Of a stretch of 64,000 nucleotides of DNA, positions 61,004-64,000 are shown one piece after another. Each line of letters opens with the position of its first letter. Positions within the stretch are counted from its first letter, which is position 1. Source of the stretch: Tubulanus polymorphus (Eukaryota; Nemertea; Palaeonemertea; Tubulaniformes; Tubulanidae); the NCBI RefSeq assembly GCF_964204645.1, contig NC_134027.1, positions 22,370,485 to 22,434,484 of the forward strand. The letters are read 5' to 3'. Under the pieces are notes generated by a model. That model was not told the origin of the DNA, searched no databases, and saw nothing but the letters and a program-made list of their open reading frames with translations. The translations under genes were made by a program, and so were the position numbers.

Positions 61004-62169
61004 CAAAATTCAGTTACTTCGCAATTATTTCATGAAACTACCCTAAAATGTGGGAAAAACTTTCTTCAGAGGACCCACTAGATACACAATCCATGAGGAT
61101 AAAAATTTATCAGGTTCCATCGGGTTTCGAACCACTACACCATGGAACCAGTTATATACAACGTGATATAGATCGGTCCAAGAGAAGATACGATTTAACT
61201 CACTCACCCATTATACAACTAAAATTAAAGATCGAAAAATACGCATTACATAAAACAAGATACAAGATTTATAACAAAATACCAATACAAAATGCACTAG
61301 TTGGTCATAATATATACGATACAAAAGGTGTGATTTCTTGTGAATGCGAACTTTTCCAAGCCGGAGTACGACAACCACACTCAAACGTGGTGAACGGATA
61401 ATAGGATAAAAACCCACTATGTACAATTAAGAGAATTTAAAATCTAGAATTTATTTCTAAAATGTAAAAACACGACGTTTCGATCTCACACTAGAGATCC
61501 TCGTCTCTTACATAGTGGGTTTTTATCCCAGTATTTGGTAATTCAACAGAATTCAATTAAGAGACCTGATTCGTATTGGACATGTGCGCTTATTTTCTCC
61601 GAGAATGTATTTGGCGAATTTAAGATGCACACTTTTAACGGATAAGTTTTGCTGGTCGTTCATGTCAAATAGAGTTTGCCCCAAACTCAGCTGAATAGTT
61701 TAATGGAACAGAGTAATGGGTTGGACATTGGAGGAGAGAGGTTTTGAGAAGGCTATTCAGCTTTTTTAGTCCACGAACAAACATCTATGGCGGATTCTGG
61801 CCAGAAAGTCTGAATCTTTTTTTTTACATGTTGATTTCGCACCCGCTTAAAACCAATTGTAGGGCCTGAGAAAAAAATGATTACGGTAAAGTTGTTTTTA
61901 TCAGGAACCTGTTAACGTTCACTAGTCAGCAAGCGAGCTTGTATGAACTTGGTTGAGTTTTTAAATGTTTTTCTTTATTTGTCTTGAATATGTAGGATAC
62001 TATTTTCCCCTCATACCTTATGTACCACGGGAATGGTCGGAATGTGATAGAGTTATCTAATCTAATCTTATGAAAATGTCATCGAAATCAGTCATGAGTT
62101 CGGTGTTCGCTATATCTTCAGGGTGCGTCGCTACGTTATTTAGACCGGGTTAATTGCGTCCGTTCCAAT
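61004..62169. repeat. Tandem duplication, unit 2 (tRNA body deleted)
   Basis: Near-identical to unit 1, but lacks most of the tRNA and about 55 bp near 62,075. Both units share the 3' end AATTGCGTCCGTTCCAAT. Confidence 0.9.
61113..61149 (-). pseudogene. tRNA-Val pseudogene with internal deletion
   Basis: Keeps the acceptor stem, part of the D arm and part of the T arm. The segment from the T stem through the anticodon arm to the D arm is gone. The break lies at an AACC repeated on both sides in the intact copy, as expected for a microhomology deletion. Confidence 0.9.
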
Positions 62170-63583
62170 AAGCCTTTTTACAGTTACCAGGCGCCATTTT
62201 TTTGGGTACCCACCGGGTCCGCATTGTTGAATTTTTTGTCCCTTTTTTTCCCCGTTTAATATTTCTATTTCGTTCATATCTCTGGATTGGATAAAGATAG
62301 AAACAAAGTGAAAATATCGATGAACTCGGCTGATAATAAACTTTTTAGGATATCACTCATTTGTTAAGTTAATGCAACAATGCGCACTGGTGAAGTTATA
62401 AACATTGATATCGTCTTCCCGATAATTCAACTTGAATTATTGCTCATCTCATTCAAAAGTTCGTAATTCTTACAAATTTTAATCTACATTTTTGAAGTTT
62501 TCAGGATCAATAGCCATCTATATGTGGTCATATATACCTTTTACTGTTTTCAATTATCCGTATTAGTTTTTAAGTAGTTGCGAGTCAAACTTCCAAAACA
62601 CGTTTTCTAGAGTATCATGTTTGCATATTTATATCAAGAAATTTGACAATTCAACCGGTCCTACTTTGTTAAAATCAAAATTTTCAGTAACTATGGAAAC
62701 AAGGGCACCTAGTTATTTGAAAAAATGGTAAATAGAGATATATTTCTAGTAACACAGGGACAGACTACGGGTTTGGAGGGTCGGTAGTCCGGACCCCTGC
62801 TCCTTCCCATTAAGGTTACCATCTTTGTCAAGACAGTGATCGCATAAAACCTACAAATCTAACACTCTTTTGCAAATTAAATTGTTTTGGATGTATATGT
62901 TTCAACACCGAGGAGCACCCTACTCGCAGCCTTAATATACAGAAAATGTCCTTATTTCTGGACCCCTCTCCCAATCATCTAAGATAGTCAAAAAAGTCGA
63001 AATAAGTCTTCTAGTGTCAGGCATTTAAGTTTCATTGATCTCCCGTAAATATTATATTGTTTCACAGTATATTGCATCAATGAAATATGGCCGTTTGCAG
63101 GTGATTCTGGAGCCAGTTGCTCAAAAGTTAACCATATTTCATAGAAATATGTGCTAAACATTTATTATGTATTTCGCAGCCGACATTGAGATAAGTAGGC
63201 TAGGTAGAGATAGGTGTAGGGCTGTGACTGAATAGCTATGGTCGTGAGCGGCATTTATGATAAGATTGGACCTCGGGTGCGGCGGGTTCCTACAGCCAGC
63301 GAGTCGTGCAACTTGCCAAGTTTCTTATCGGTCGGTATCATAAACCTACCAACTACAACAAACATTGAGTAGTTATTGGGTTTATGTGGGGTGCCTCCGA
63401 GAATGAGTCATGGGATAGGAGCGACTGGAATTTTACGGGAACTCCCACGTTCATGTCAAGTTATGAATTTATCGAAAATTGCAATATGACATAAAAAATG
63501 TAATTTTGATATCGAACGATGTTTTACAATTGATTTAAAATTGGAAATAAAATTTTGGAAAAAAGGCGCGATGGCAGCACAGT
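62170..63583. other. Intergenic, no gene recognised
   Basis: AT-rich; a short relic of the GTTGCTCAAAAGTT hairpin family lies near 63,115. Nothing else recognised. Confidence 0.5.
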
Positions 63584-63670
63584 ATGGTAAAATTCAATGC
63601 AAATGTGCTATATTGGATACAACTCGACGCGATCGGGTTCGTGCTGATGCTGCTCTTGCTTTTTGAGCTG
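63584..63670 (+). CDS. Possible first exon with a signal peptide or anchor
   Basis: ATG followed by 29 codons (MVKFNANVLYWIQLDAIG, then FVLMLLLLFEL) ending exactly at a strong donor CTG|GTAAGT, phase 0. The hydrophobic run fits a signal peptide or anchor. An out-of-frame ATG lies 13 bases upstream (63,571). The next exon would be outside or near the window end; none is seen. Confidence 0.3.
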
Positions 63671-64000
63671 GTAAGTGTTACTAAGGGATTACTCATCTTC
63701 ATTCACCGCAATAAAAATCGTACTAAATGTTACTTAGCATCAAAGGTCTAAGTTTCGATGAGTTTGAATAATATTCGAAGCATTTAGCTCCCAAAGTACC
63801 GGGGCTGCCATGGCTGAAGAGCTTGGTTATTCAACAAATTTACCGTAAAATTTTGTTGATATTGAGACTATTTCTAAGATACGTGGATGTGTGTTGATCA
63901 GGGTATTCTTTAAAAAAATGGCGAAGTTTGTCGGAAAACGTAGGGTATTTTCGGAAATTTGTCACAAATTGTCCTTGTAAAATATGTTCTTTATACCATA

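Overview
This is animal nuclear DNA: AT-rich, intron-containing and dense in transposable elements. The gene set is intronless FMRFamide-receptor-like GPCRs in local expansions, secreted PAN/Apple-domain proteins (one with a GON-like domain), and a secreted beta-lactamase-fold protein. With Penelope-like and BEL/Pao retroelements and many foldback MITEs, this suggests a lophotrochozoan invertebrate (mollusc, brachiopod or annelid type). That is an inference; no species-diagnostic sequence is visible.

Positions 1 to about 35,000 hold a cassette amplified in several orientations. Copy A (1-8,776, plus) and copy B (10,908-19,695, minus) form a nearly identical inverted repeat around a 2,131-bp unique spacer; B runs on past the point where A is cut by the window edge. 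Copy D (about 20,364-24,543, plus) abuts the GPCR-upstream end of B. A short piece E (about 25,886-26,483, minus) lies in tandem with copy C (about 26,484-34,980, minus), and D and C are again inverted to each other. The basic unit is an intronless GPCR, then repeats, then a signal-peptide/PAN exon. Copies differ by insertions: a Penelope-like element in A and B only, a second GPCR gene in D only, and a 2.3-kb TIR element splitting the PAN exon of C. A BEL/Pao remnant sits between D and E. The spacer between A and B carries a GON-like exon whose splice phase fits the PAN exon of B through a 34-nt micro-exon.

From 35 to 46 kb there is a second PAN gene (exons at 36,300, 38,237 and 43,695, plus strand). 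Its long second intron holds, on the opposite strand, a different FMRFamide-receptor-like GPCR and a broken duplicate of it, with a 47-bp minisatellite just past the GPCR stop. A CAA/CAG microsatellite and several hairpin MITEs follow. At 47,055-48,032 lies a fourth, more diverged member of the cassette GPCR family.

From 49.4 to 57.8 kb, a 49-bp signal-peptide exon and a 1.8-kb exon about 6.5 kb downstream encode a secreted beta-lactamase/transpeptidase-fold protein whose catalytic motifs look lost. From 58 kb to the end there are dispersed repeats, a tRNA-Val(AAC) gene inside a 1.2-kb tandem duplication whose second copy has lost the tRNA body, and one possible first exon near 63.6 kb.

The GPCRs and secreted proteins have no visible pathway link. 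The main signal is structural: repeated inverted and tandem duplication, with at least one junction inside a MITE. All spliced models were inferred by eye from splice signals and phase and need transcript support.
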